NCBI RefSeq assembly: GCF_900110835.1
Contig: NZ_FOJG01000001.1
Span: forward strand, 3,875,499-3,939,498
Reading direction: 5' to 3'
Length of the DNA stretch: 64,000 nucleotides
Source of the DNA: Chitinophaga arvensicola
GTDB taxonomy: Bacteria > Bacteroidota > Bacteroidia > Chitinophagales > Chitinophagaceae
Shown: positions 33,516 to 42,134 of the stretch, in pieces
Numbering within the stretch: the first letter of the stretch is position 1
Layout: each line of letters begins with the position of its first letter
The notes under the pieces: model-generated
Database searches by the model: none
What the model was told of the DNA's origin: nothing
The model's input: the letters and a program-made list of their open reading frames with translations, nothing else
Program-made: the position numbers and the translations under genes

Positions 33516-35576
33516 TTGAAGAAGATATCCACTTTTGTATTGTCCGTTGCTATGGGCGGCGTTGTATGCGCACAGGCGCCTGTAAAAAAAGAACGTAAGA
33601 GTATTACCGATACCACCGGTCAGCTAAGCGAAATTATTGTGACCGCCAGCCGTGTGGCGGAAAGTATCAACGACGTACCGTCTTCTGTAACACTTATTTC
33701 CAGGGCGGAAGTAGAAAAACAGGCGCAGATAAATAACAACCTGCCCTACATCCTGATGCAGAAAGTGCCGGGTATTTCACCAAGTGAAGAAAGTCAGAAT
33801 AACTTTATCGGCAAGCTCCGGGGAAGAAATTTCCTGGTATTGATAGATGGGGTGCCGCAATCCACACCTTTAAGGAACGGTGGCCGCGACCTCAAAACCA
33901 TCGACGTGAGCGCCATTGACCACATTGAAGTGATCAACGGCGCTTCGTCTATGTATGGAAATGGTGCTGCCGGCGGTATTATTAACTATATCACCAAAAA
34001 AGCGGTGAGAAATAAACCGTTCAGTTCTACCACTTACCTGAACAATAGCCTTAACCTGGCGAAAACCGATGGCACCTGGGGATACAATGTCTCCCAGGTA
34101 TTTTCCGGAAAGGTCAATAAGTTCGATTACCTGGTACAAGGCAAAGTGGCCCGCAGCGGTGTTTCCCGCTCATCCGACGGAGAAGTGATCAGCCCATTTT
34201 ATGGCCTCGGGGAAACAGATACCTATAACGCCCTGATCAAACTGGGCTACGATATTTCCGATAAGCACCGCGTAGAAGTAATGGGTAACTATTACAACAG
34301 CATCCAGGACAGCCGCTACATCGGCACTATCGGTAAGTTTGGTATATCGCCCGCTATCGGCGTACGTGGCGATACGAATATTCTCGGCGGTACCCCGTAC
34401 AACAAAACCCTGAACGCGAAATATACCGGTACCTATGGCCGCACAGAAGCCAGCCTGGTAGCTTATTACGATGATATCAATTCTGTATTTGAAGCCTACA
34501 ACCAGGTATACTCCGACCATTGGGGCGCCCGGCTCAACTTCAATACACCGTTCGAACTGTCTGCCAATGCACGGATGCAGCTGATCTACGGGATCGACTT
34601 CCTGAAAGACCACACCGTTCAAAAAGATATGAAAGAGCAGTTTGTGACACCGGATATGAACATGAACAGCATTGCACCTTACGTACAATCCAAGTTTGTA
34701 CTGGCGCAGGACTGGATCCTGAAGGCCGGTGTACGTTACGAAAACCTCGGTTTTAAAGTAGGCGACCTCACGAAAGGCAACAAATTCACCAAAGGAGAAT
34801 CCAATACTTACAACGCCCTGGTATTCAATGCCGGCGCAAGATTCAATAAGCTGAGTTACCTGCAGCCGTTTGCCAGTTTCTCACAGGGCTTTTCCATTGG
34901 CGACGTAGGACTGGTACTGCGTAATAACGTACCGTTGAATGCGATCAATGCCTCACCGGTAAAGGTAAACAACGTAGAAGTGGGTGTGAGCGGTGCGCTG
35001 GACCGGTTTAGCTATGAACTCACCGGTTACTACAGCACCACGAAAAAAGGTACTACCTATGCGGAAACAAGTACTCCCGGTAATTATGAACTGAGCCAGG
35101 TGCCGCAACGCATCTATGGCGTAGAAGTAGTGATGAACGTAAAGGCCACCGACTGGCTGAATCTCGGTACCACCGTAGGTTATATGGATGGCCGGCAGGA
35201 TACGAAAAACGACGGCAACTACAACACCAAACTGGACAACTCCATCATTTCCCCGGTGAAAGTAACCGGTAATGCAGGTTTCAAAATTACCCGTCACTGG
35301 GACCTGACCCTGCAGATGGCGAACGTGGGCTCCCGGAACGTGTTTCCCGTGGCGGAATACAACTATGGTAAATATCCCATTTCCGGTTATACAATTTTTG
35401 ATGCCTTTACCTCTTACCGCCTGAAAAACGTGACCCTGAACTTCTCCGTGAATAACCTGTTCAACGCAGATTATTACCCGGTTCATTCTGAAGTAAGAGG
35501 AGCCACCAGTGAGGGAAGATACTATGTGAAAGGGACCGGGGCAGTGGCTAACCTGGGCGTAGTCATCTCCCTGTAA
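33516..35576 (+). CDS. TonB-dependent receptor, CirA/BtuB-like, TTG start
   Basis: 686 residues from TTG at 33516. That codon opens a textbook signal peptide (KKISTFVLSVAMGGVVCAQ); the longer frame from an upstream ATG at 33405 would place 37 odd residues before it. Plug domain: LSEIIVTASRVAESINDVP, VPGISPSEESQN, LIDGVPQSTP, IEVINGASSMYGNGAAGGIINY. The beta-barrel ends LGVVISL. No carboxypeptidase-like N-terminal domain. Likely metal-complex or chelate uptake; the neighbouring MbnP/MbnH-like genes point to copper or a chalkophore, as inference. Ends at the terminator at 35595. Confidence 0.92.
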   Translation: MKKISTFVLSVAMGGVVCAQAPVKKERKSITDTTGQLSEIIVTASRVAESINDVPSSVTLISRAEVEKQAQINNNLPYILMQKVPGISPSEESQNNFIGKLRGRNFLVLIDGVPQSTPLRNGGRDLKTIDVSAIDHIEVINGASSMYGNGAAGGIINYITKKAVRNKPFSSTTYLNNSLNLAKTDGTWGYNVSQVFSGKVNKFDYLVQGKVARSGVSRSSDGEVISPFYGLGETDTYNALIKLGYDISDKHRVEVMGNYYNSIQDSRYIGTIGKFGISPAIGVRGDTNILGGTPYNKTLNAKYTGTYGRTEASLVAYYDDINSVFEAYNQVYSDHWGARLNFNTPFELSANARMQLIYGIDFLKDHTVQKDMKEQFVTPDMNMNSIAPYVQSKFVLAQDWILKAGVRYENLGFKVGDLTKGNKFTKGESNTYNALVFNAGARFNKLSYLQPFASFSQGFSIGDVGLVLRNNVPLNAINASPVKVNNVEVGVSGALDRFSYELTGYYSTTKKGTTYAETSTPGNYELSQVPQRIYGVEVVMNVKATDWLNLGTTVGYMDGRQDTKNDGNYNTKLDNSIISPVKVTGNAGFKITRHWDLTLQMANVGSRNVFPVAEYNYGKYPISGYTIFDAFTSYRLKNVTLNFSVNNLFNADYYPVHSEVRGATSEGRYYVKGTGAVANLGVVISL

Positions 35577-35594
35577 GGGATTTAAAAAAAATTG

Positions 35595-35638
35595 AAAGCG
35601 GTATCCTTTGCTGATAAAGGACACCGCTTTTTTTTATC
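35595..35638. terminator. Bidirectional intrinsic terminator
   Basis: AAAGCGGT (35595-35602) pairs with ACCGCTTT (35623-35630) and TCCTTT with AAAGGA inside it; a run of T follows on + and the A run at 35584-35591 gives T on -. It lies between two convergent TonB receptor genes. Confidence 0.8.
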
Positions 35639-38039
35639 AGAATTTATAACCATATCCCAGCCGGATCACCTGTGTTTCCAGGTAATCGGTGCTGGTATAG
35701 CTGAATCCATTTCCTTTTACGTCTCTGCGGATCCGTAAAGTATTGGCGATATCTGTAAAATTCAAAAAGAATTCATTTTTGCCCACGTTCTTTTTTACCC
35801 CCAGGTCGATCGAAAAGCGGGAATATATTTTACCCTGCGGAATAATATCCGGGGCCAGGTAAATGGCCGTAAGCTGTATATCTGCCAGTTTGGGGACCTG
35901 GAAAAAGGCATTGAACTTCACATTGCCGGAAAACATTTCCTCCCGTGGGGCGGAATAGGTGTTTTCAGCGGGGTATTTATTCACAACGGTAAATGCGTCG
36001 ATGATATTCTGGTAGCCGTTGAGCAGCAGGTTCATGTTCAACCATTTGTTGATCCGTTGTGAGAGATTGATCTCTATCCCTGTATTATAGCTTTTCCCCG
36101 CATTCTGGAAGATGTTATAGATCAGCGGACTGTTTCCTACCGTGCTGCCTATACGTGTAATCGTAGCGTCCATTCTTTTGTGGTATATGGCCGGATACAG
36201 GAAGCCGTTGTGCCAGTTGGTTTTGTAGCCCAGTTCAAAGGTATTGGTGAACTGTGGCCGCAGTTCCGGGTTACCGACTTTAATAATCTCCGCATCATCG
36301 TATTTCGGGAAGATACGGATATCTACTTCGTTGGGGCGGTCTACTCTTCTGTTATAGAACAGCGATAACCTGTGCCGGTCGTTGATGAGATAGGAGAACC
36401 GCACATTCGGGAACGGCTGTACGTAGTGGTATCCATCGCTTTTATAGGTGCTGTGCTGCGGGTTTACATCATATTGCAGGTCTACGTATTCCACGCGCAC
36501 ACCGGCCTCTACTTCGAAGTACTGGTTCTCAAATACAAACATACCGTAGGCGGCAGGAATAATTTCCCCATAGTTGGCCCAGCCGCCGGCGGTGGTATCC
36601 AGCGGGGAGTTCAGCCCGGGTTTGAACTGCATATTGGTGGGGATGTACCGGCGGCGGAATTTTAATCCCCCTTCAAACCGCCCATACCTCAACGGCTGTA
36701 CGTAATCTACATTCAGGTCGGCCACATGTTCATCGGAGAGGAGTTTAAACGAATCAAGCCCGGTGTAGGTAGGCAGGATGTTCGTGAAGAAATACTTTTC
36801 ATCTTCCCGGTGGAAGGTGTAATTCAGTTGCACGTTAAGCGTGCGCCCGGGCTGACTGAAAGCATGTTGCCAGCCGGCGGAGAAGGTGGCGGTGGTTTTC
36901 AGCTCATCTTCCAGGAACTGCCAGAGTCTTTTCCTGTCTTTCAGGTCAGTGGAGAAAAAAGGTTCGTCACCTCTGTCGAGGATCTTTTCACTGCTGAACA
37001 GGCCGGATATGCTGATGGTGTTGCTGGCATCGGGTTGCCAGTCGAGCCCCGTTTTACCGGTAATGATATTGGTGGTACGGTTTCTTTTTACCTGTTGCAG
37101 CGTATTATCGCCATGGTCGTAAATCCGTTCGGTGAATTCGTTTTTGTTGAGGGTTTTGGTGTAAAGATTATCTCCCTGGAGGTAGAGGTTTACTTTATTC
37201 CTGCGATAGTTGAGCGATACCGATGGATTGATCTTCGGCGTAGCGGTGTATTGGGGTCTTATATCGGGCAGGTTGCTTTTTTTCTCCCAGAGGGCGCCCA
37301 GTCCTGTTGTGAGCCCGATTTTGCCGTTAAAGCCTTCTTTCTTTTCTTTTTTGTAGATGATGTTGATGATACCGGCATTTCCGTTGGCGTCAAATTTAGC
37401 CGAAGGATTGTTGATGATCTCGATCTTCTCGATGGCGGAAGCGGGAATGTTATCCAGGCCGGATTGGCCGCCTATACCGGTGAGGGCGGTTTGTTTGCCA
37501 TCGATAAGGATCATCACCTTATCGCTGCCACGCAGCTGTACTTTACCATCCTGGCCGGCGGTGATGCCGGGAAGATTTTTCATGGCTTCCAGTGCAGAGC
37601 CGCCTGCCTGGCTGATATTGGAGGAGAGGGTGAATGTTTTCTTATCCATTTTGTCGGTAACCGCATCCGTTTTTCCGGTAACGGTCACTTCATTGATATG
37701 GACTACATTGGCGGTGAGTGCAATATTACCTGCATCAAGAAATTTGCTCAGTTGGCCTACGGATAAAGGCTGCCATTGCGTGTTATATCCTATATAGGAT
37801 ACTTTCATCAGGTAGTGGCCTGTTGCGAGCGACGGGATGCTGAAAGTACCCGTTTCACCGCTGATGGTACCGGTTATAAAGGTGCTGTCTGCCGGTTTGT
37901 GTATCGTTACATTTACAAAAGGGAGTGCGGCTTTGCTTTGGGCATCTTTTATCGTTCCGGAAACGGTGGCCCCTTGCTGCTGTGCGGATGCGGGCAGCAA
38001 GGGAAGTATCAATAGTAAACAATAAATCAGTGGTTTCAT
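35637..38039 (-). CDS. TonB-dependent receptor with N-terminal carboxypeptidase-like domain
   Basis: 800 residues. Signal peptide ending PASAQ. CarboxypepD_reg-like domain at about 24-105 (VSGTIKDAQSKAALPFVNV). Plug at about 115-230 with LPGITAGQDGKVQLRGSDKVMILIDGK and SAKFDANGNAGIINI. The barrel carries the outer-membrane-protein beta-barrel family (OMP_b-brl_3) features, such as LSLFYNRRVDRPNE and LRPQFTNTFELGY. It lies 60 bp after the histidine kinase gene on the same strand and may be controlled by that two-component pair. Substrate unknown. Confidence 0.9.
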   Translation of the reverse strand: MKPLIYCLLLILPLLPASAQQQGATVSGTIKDAQSKAALPFVNVTIHKPADSTFITGTISGETGTFSIPSLATGHYLMKVSYIGYNTQWQPLSVGQLSKFLDAGNIALTANVVHINEVTVTGKTDAVTDKMDKKTFTLSSNISQAGGSALEAMKNLPGITAGQDGKVQLRGSDKVMILIDGKQTALTGIGGQSGLDNIPASAIEKIEIINNPSAKFDANGNAGIINIIYKKEKKEGFNGKIGLTTGLGALWEKKSNLPDIRPQYTATPKINPSVSLNYRRNKVNLYLQGDNLYTKTLNKNEFTERIYDHGDNTLQQVKRNRTTNIITGKTGLDWQPDASNTISISGLFSSEKILDRGDEPFFSTDLKDRKRLWQFLEDELKTTATFSAGWQHAFSQPGRTLNVQLNYTFHREDEKYFFTNILPTYTGLDSFKLLSDEHVADLNVDYVQPLRYGRFEGGLKFRRRYIPTNMQFKPGLNSPLDTTAGGWANYGEIIPAAYGMFVFENQYFEVEAGVRVEYVDLQYDVNPQHSTYKSDGYHYVQPFPNVRFSYLINDRHRLSLFYNRRVDRPNEVDIRIFPKYDDAEIIKVGNPELRPQFTNTFELGYKTNWHNGFLYPAIYHKRMDATITRIGSTVGNSPLIYNIFQNAGKSYNTGIEINLSQRINKWLNMNLLLNGYQNIIDAFTVVNKYPAENTYSAPREEMFSGNVKFNAFFQVPKLADIQLTAIYLAPDIIPQGKIYSRFSIDLGVKKNVGKNEFFLNFTDIANTLRIRRDVKGNGFSYTSTDYLETQVIRLGYGYKF

Positions 38040-38099
38040 CTGGTTCCTGCTTTAATATATACCAGCAAAGATGAAATACGATTTAGCAGGAATTTGGAA

Positions 38100-39383
38100 T
38101 CAGGCCCAGGTCACGGTAAAAATGTGCAGATTATTTTTAAAAAGGTACTGCTCTTTCCAGCCGTGCAACTGGCAGATCTGCCGTACAATGGCGAGTCCCA
38201 GACCGGTACCGGTGGTATTGGGAGAGGAGGAGCCAAAGCGTCTGAACAATAATTTTTCATCCAGTGTGGCAGCGCCCGTATTGGAAATTTCCAATCGTGC
38301 AGGCGTGAGCGTTATACGGATGGTATCTTCGGGAATGCTGTGGCGCACGGCATTCATGATCAGATTGGTCAGCAGGATTTCTACCAGTACTTTATTGCCG
38401 GAGAGCGAAACGTCGGGTGCCAGCTGCAGTTGCACGGTGAGTTGTTTGTCTTCCAGGAAATCCTCGAGCAGTACAACATGACTGGCCACCAGGGCAGAGA
38501 GGTCGATCACTTCTTTTCCGTTGAACTGGCTGTTTTCCATTTTGGCCAGCAGTAGCAGGTTTTTATTGATACGCGTTACTTTGGAAAGTGACCGGTGTGC
38601 GTCGTTGATAATGCCGGATTGTTCTTCGCTGAGGGGCTTGCTCTGGTAAAGCAGGTCCAGCTTGAATTTTACGATAGACAACGGCGTTTGCAGTTCGTGG
38701 GAGGCGTTCTGCGTAAATTCTTTTTGTTGTTTATATACCGCAATATTGCCGTCAATCAGTTTTTCCAGGTGATGGTTAAGTGCTTCGAACTCTTCTGTGG
38801 TGGTGGGTTCAAAGCGGATCTGTTCGGGCCGGTGCAGGTCAAATGTTTTGATCTTTTGCAGACTGCTGTAGAATGGCAGCCAGAGCTTTTCGGATATTTT
38901 CCGGTTGATGAAGATGAGGCCGCCGAGCAGGATCATAAAAAACACAAAGGCTACGGCAGCAATAGCAATAATGGTTTCGTGCGATTCTTCCATGTTGGCT
39001 TCCTGTGTAAGCCGGAACGTTTTGCCGTTGATCGGGAAGTAGGTAACCAATCCCTGGAATCTGTCCCAGCCTTTGGAGGGGATGTATTTATTTTTCCGGT
39101 AGATATTATAGGTCGAATCCGGCCTGGCTGTTTCGACTTGCTGCAGCTGTGTTTCCGGGCGCAGTTTATTCCAGAGCAGCACGGCTTCGTTCAGTTCTGT
39201 ATCGGAAAGCGACATGGCCTGCAGATTCTGGCGGGTGGCCTCGCTCATGATGCGGTTGTGTTCTTTCAGTTCATGCTCCCAGATAAAGTCTACGATCGCA
39301 TAATAGGCAGGAATGCTGCAAGCCAGTACGATACCGGCATACAACACAAAAGCCTTCATTGATTTATTCAGCAGTTTCTTCAT
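38100..39383 (-). CDS. Sensor histidine kinase
   Basis: 427 residues from ATG at 39383, which overlaps the response regulator stop as ATGA; a slightly earlier ATG at 39392 is less likely. Membrane segments at about 11-30 and 138-159 enclose a sensor domain of about 105 residues. Dimerisation box NASHELQTPLSIVKF with phospho-acceptor H229. N box LLTNLIMNAVRHS, G2 box GTGLGLAIVRQIC. The ATP lid is short, as in many Bacteroidota kinases. It pairs with the OmpR-type regulator encoded just upstream. The signal is unknown. Confidence 0.92.
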   Translation of the reverse strand: MKKLLNKSMKAFVLYAGIVLACSIPAYYAIVDFIWEHELKEHNRIMSEATRQNLQAMSLSDTELNEAVLLWNKLRPETQLQQVETARPDSTYNIYRKNKYIPSKGWDRFQGLVTYFPINGKTFRLTQEANMEESHETIIAIAAVAFVFFMILLGGLIFINRKISEKLWLPFYSSLQKIKTFDLHRPEQIRFEPTTTEEFEALNHHLEKLIDGNIAVYKQQKEFTQNASHELQTPLSIVKFKLDLLYQSKPLSEEQSGIINDAHRSLSKVTRINKNLLLLAKMENSQFNGKEVIDLSALVASHVVLLEDFLEDKQLTVQLQLAPDVSLSGNKVLVEILLTNLIMNAVRHSIPEDTIRITLTPARLEISNTGAATLDEKLLFRRFGSSSPNTTGTGLGLAIVRQICQLHGWKEQYLFKNNLHIFTVTWA

Positions 39384-40054
39384 ATTTCCCATTTATAACC
39401 GGTGCCGTAGATGGTTTTCAGGTAGTTGTCGCAGCCCGCTTCGCCGAGTTTTCTTTTTAGGTTTTTGATGTGTGCATACACGAAGTTATGGTTGTCGAGC
39501 ATGTCGGCTACGTCGCCGGAGAGATGTTCTGCCAGTGCATTTTTTGAAATAACCCGGTTCTGGTTGCCCAGGAAATACATGAGCAGGTCAAATTCTTTCC
39601 GGGTGAGGATGACTTCCTGTTGATGTACATGTACGGTTTTGGCCAGCAGGTCCAGTTTCAGTTCATTTAATTCCAGGATATTGCTGTTCTGGAATTTTCT
39701 TCTCCTGATCACCGAGTAGATGCGCGCTGACAGTTCCGACAGGTGGAATGGTTTGGCGAGATAGTCGTCTGCCCCGGTTTGCAGGCCTTTTATTTTATCG
39801 TCGATCGCGTCTCTGGCGGAGATGATGATGATGCCGGTATCGGTATGCTGTTTTTTTATTTCATCGAGTAATTGCAGGCCATCGCCTCCGGGCAGCATGA
39901 GGTCGAGCAGGATGCATTCGTACTCATACAGCTCAATTTTTTCGGATGCCTGCTGGTAGCTGGCGGCGTGCTCACAGACGTAGTTTTCGCCAGACAGGTA
40001 GCGGATAATGCTATCGGCCAGTTGTCGTTCGTCTTCAATCAGGAGTACTTTCAT
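39380..40054 (-). CDS. OmpR/PhoB-family response regulator
   Basis: 224 residues. Receiver domain with acidic pocket E7-D8, phospho-acceptor D51 in LLDLMLPGGDG, and K near 101 in DDYLAKPFHL. DNA-binding winged helix at about 130-224 with LTRKEFDLLMYFL and AHIKNLKRKLGEAG. It overlaps the kinase start (ATGA). The product of 41156-41830 is a gap-free near duplicate. Its upstream DNA at 40075-40098 has two TGAA-type repeats about 10 bp apart, as expected of an OmpR-type site, so autoregulation is likely. Confidence 0.93.
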   Translation of the reverse strand: MKVLLIEDERQLADSIIRYLSGENYVCEHAASYQQASEKIELYEYECILLDLMLPGGDGLQLLDEIKKQHTDTGIIIISARDAIDDKIKGLQTGADDYLAKPFHLSELSARIYSVIRRRKFQNSNILELNELKLDLLAKTVHVHQQEVILTRKEFDLLMYFLGNQNRVISKNALAEHLSGDVADMLDNHNFVYAHIKNLKRKLGEAGCDNYLKTIYGTGYKWEI

Positions 40055-40074
40055 GCGTCAAAAATAGGGGCGAA

Positions 40075-40098
40075 ATCTGAATAAATTTGAAATTTAAC
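40075..40098. promoter_or_regulatory. Probable response-regulator binding site upstream of first regulator
   Basis: Sequence ATCTGAATAAATTTGAAATT begins at 40075: two TGAA repeats 10 bp apart. The corresponding sequence upstream of the second regulator (41850-41873) is closely related and lies at nearly the same distance from the start codon. It sits between divergent genes, so it may also control the 40159 gene. Confidence 0.5.
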
Positions 40099-40129
40099 GC
40101 GACTTTAGAATTACGACAGAATCGGGCAA

Positions 40130-40137
40130 TAGCTTTG
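40130..40137 (+). promoter_or_regulatory. Bacteroidota -7 element (TAGCTTTG) of the YncE-like gene
   Basis: Exact TAnnTTTG match 21 bp before the 40159 start codon. The -33 position has only a weak TTTAG. The short leader is usual for Bacteroidota. Confidence 0.45.
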
Positions 40138-40158
40138 AACCAACTTAACAAGAAACCA

Positions 40159-41154
40159 ATGAAACCTTCCGGATTATTTCTGGTAGCACTGTTGCTGCCA
40201 GCCTTTTTGCAGGCCCAGACCGGCGCGAAAGTGGTGAATACCTTTTCTGTGCCTGGTGATGGCCGTTGGGACTATCTCACTTCCGGTCCCGATAATAAGT
40301 TATATGTATCTCATGGCAACCAGGTGAATGTGGTCGATAAAAAGACCGGCCAATCGTTGTCTGTATTCAATGATCTGTCCGGAGTGCATGGTATTGCGCT
40401 GGACGTAGCCAATGGGAAAGGCTTTATCAGCAATGGGAAAGAGAATAATGTGGTGGTGTTTGACCTGAAAACGGAGGGAGTGGTAACTAAAATAGCCACA
40501 GGCAATAATCCCGATGCCATTATGTACGAGCCGGTGAGCAAAACCATTGTTACCGGGAATGGAAAGAGCAACAGTTTGTCCGTAATTGATCCGGTTACAC
40601 TTAAAGTAAAGGCCACTGTGAATATTGGCGGCAAACCCGAAGCCATTGTGTCAGACCTGGAAGGAAAGCTATATGTAAACCTGGAAGACAAGGCCGCCAT
40701 CGCAGTAGTGGATGTGCATACTTTCCAGGTAGTACGAACCATTAAACTGACGCCGCAGGGAGAAGATCCTGCTGGTCTGGCAATTGATGTAAAGAACAAA
40801 TTATTATTTGTGGGTTGTGGCAATGAGAAACTGCTGGTAGTACAATTAAGCAATGATGCCATCATTGCGGCGCTTCCGATCGGGGAAGATTGCGACGGGG
40901 TAGCCTATAACGCGCATACACAAACGATTTATGCATCCAATGCAGATGGTACCCTGAATATCATTCATCAAACCGGTGCTAAACAGTTCAAGGCAGAGAA
41001 AGCGCTGATCACGCAAAAGGGAGCGAAAACACTGGCCCTGGATGAAAGTACCAACAGTGTGTATTTATCTGTGGCCGGATTTACCAAAGAAAAAGATGCT
41101 GCCGGCAGGGCAGGGGTGGTGCCCGGAACGTTTAAAGTACTGGTAGTCCGTTAA
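40159..41154 (+). CDS. Exported YncE-family beta-propeller protein
   Basis: 331 residues from the ATG at 40159, which opens the signal peptide (MKPSGLFLVALLLPAFLQAQ); an ATG at 40087 in frame would add 24 residues and overlap the regulatory region. The mature part is seven-bladed-propeller-like with repeats of the form GKxFISNGKENNVVVFD, IVTGNGKSNSLSVID, LYVNLEDKAAIAVVD and IYASNADGTLNII. YncE-type proteins are periplasmic and often co-regulated with TonB receptors; ligand unknown. It lies between two response regulator genes and ends 1 bp from the convergent second one, with no terminator between. Confidence 0.85.
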   Translation: MKPSGLFLVALLLPAFLQAQTGAKVVNTFSVPGDGRWDYLTSGPDNKLYVSHGNQVNVVDKKTGQSLSVFNDLSGVHGIALDVANGKGFISNGKENNVVVFDLKTEGVVTKIATGNNPDAIMYEPVSKTIVTGNGKSNSLSVIDPVTLKVKATVNIGGKPEAIVSDLEGKLYVNLEDKAAIAVVDVHTFQVVRTIKLTPQGEDPAGLAIDVKNKLLFVGCGNEKLLVVQLSNDAIIAALPIGEDCDGVAYNAHTQTIYASNADGTLNIIHQTGAKQFKAEKALITQKGAKTLALDESTNSVYLSVAGFTKEKDAAGRAGVVPGTFKVLVVR

Positions 41155-41155
41155 A

Positions 41156-41830
41156 TTACATCTCCCATTTATAGCCGGTGGCATAGATGGTTTTGAGATA
41201 ATTGCCGCATCCTGCTTCGTGGAGTTTCTTTTTCAGATTTTTGATGTGCGCATAAATAAAGTTGTGATCATCCAGCATACCGGCGATGTCTCCGGAAAGG
41301 TGTTCTGCCAGCGCATTTTTAGAGACTACTTTGTTCCTGTTGCCGATAAAGTAGAGTAACAGGTCAAATTCCTTTTTAGTGAGGATCACCGGTTGCTGGT
41401 GTACCAGCACTGTTTTAGCCAGCAGGTTGATGGTCAGCTCATTTTGCCGGATAATATTGGAGTTGTTGAATTTTCTTCTCCTGATGATAGAAAATATCCT
41501 GGCTGCCAGTTCTGGCAGATGGAATGGTTTGGACAGGTAATCATCTGCCCCGAGTTGTAAGCCCTGTATTTTATCGTCAAAGGAATCTTTCGCTGAAATA
41601 ATAATCACCCCTTCTTCTTTTTGCCGCTTCTTTATTTCTTCCAGGAGCTGCATGCCATCGCCGCCCGGCAACATGATATCGAGAAGGATACATTCATATT
41701 CGTACATATCGATTTTAGTCAACGCCTGCTGGTAAGTACCTGCATATTCACACACGTAATTTTCACCTGATAAATAAGAGATCATGCTCTGCGCCAGTTG
41801 GATCTCGTCTTCTATGATCAGTAATTTCAT
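41156..41830 (-). CDS. Orphan OmpR/PhoB-family response regulator, near duplicate of 39380-40054
   Basis: 224 residues, same length as the first regulator and alignable without gaps over its whole length, including ENYVCEYAGTYQQA, ILLDIMLPGGDG with D51, and NNSNIIRQNELTINLL. The winged helix is the best conserved part (SKNALAEHLSGD, YAHIKNLKKKLHEAG). No histidine kinase gene is beside it: the neighbour upstream is the divergent TonB receptor at 42135. It may be served by the kinase at 38100 or by one elsewhere. Confidence 0.92.
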   Translation of the reverse strand: MKLLIIEDEIQLAQSMISYLSGENYVCEYAGTYQQALTKIDMYEYECILLDIMLPGGDGMQLLEEIKKRQKEEGVIIISAKDSFDDKIQGLQLGADDYLSKPFHLPELAARIFSIIRRRKFNNSNIIRQNELTINLLAKTVLVHQQPVILTKKEFDLLLYFIGNRNKVVSKNALAEHLSGDIAGMLDDHNFIYAHIKNLKKKLHEAGCGNYLKTIYATGYKWEM

Positions 41831-42134
41831 GCGGCAAAACTATAAGTGAATTCTGAATTAATTCTGAACTTAAGGGGCTGAAATCTGCGGTGGTGTGGGA
41901 AACAGGTGGTGTTTTAGTTACCCTTAATCCTATTGTTGACTTAATTATGTGTCTGTATTACAATTGTTTATGTTGTTATATTTATCTAAATATAAATAAA
42001 AACAGATGTGGGTAATCCTGCTGGAAATGTTGTCAGAAAGTGTTGATTTCAGATGCGGAAGAGCGGTTTAACTTTTCCCGATCCGTCTGTACTAATCAGG
42101 CAGATTGCTCTTCCTTTGCATAAAATTAACATAG
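41831..42134. other. 304-bp divergent intergenic region
   Basis: Separates the second response regulator (-) from the siderophore-type receptor (+). Holds the 41850-41873 repeats. TTCCTTTG at 42111-42118 is one base off the TAnnTTTG -7 element and lies 17 bp before the TTG start of the receptor. No coding frame. Confidence 0.5.
41850..41873. promoter_or_regulatory. Probable response-regulator binding site upstream of second regulator
   Basis: ATTCTGAATTAATTCTGAAC begins at 41850: two exact ATTCTGAA copies 11 bp apart, 20 bp before the regulator start codon on the - strand. Related to 40075-40098. Spacing of about one helical turn is typical for OmpR-family sites. Confidence 0.55.

Noticed and set aside
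36726..37766. 346-codon antisense frame inside a TonB receptor gene
   Set aside because: Shadow frame; no family resemblance.
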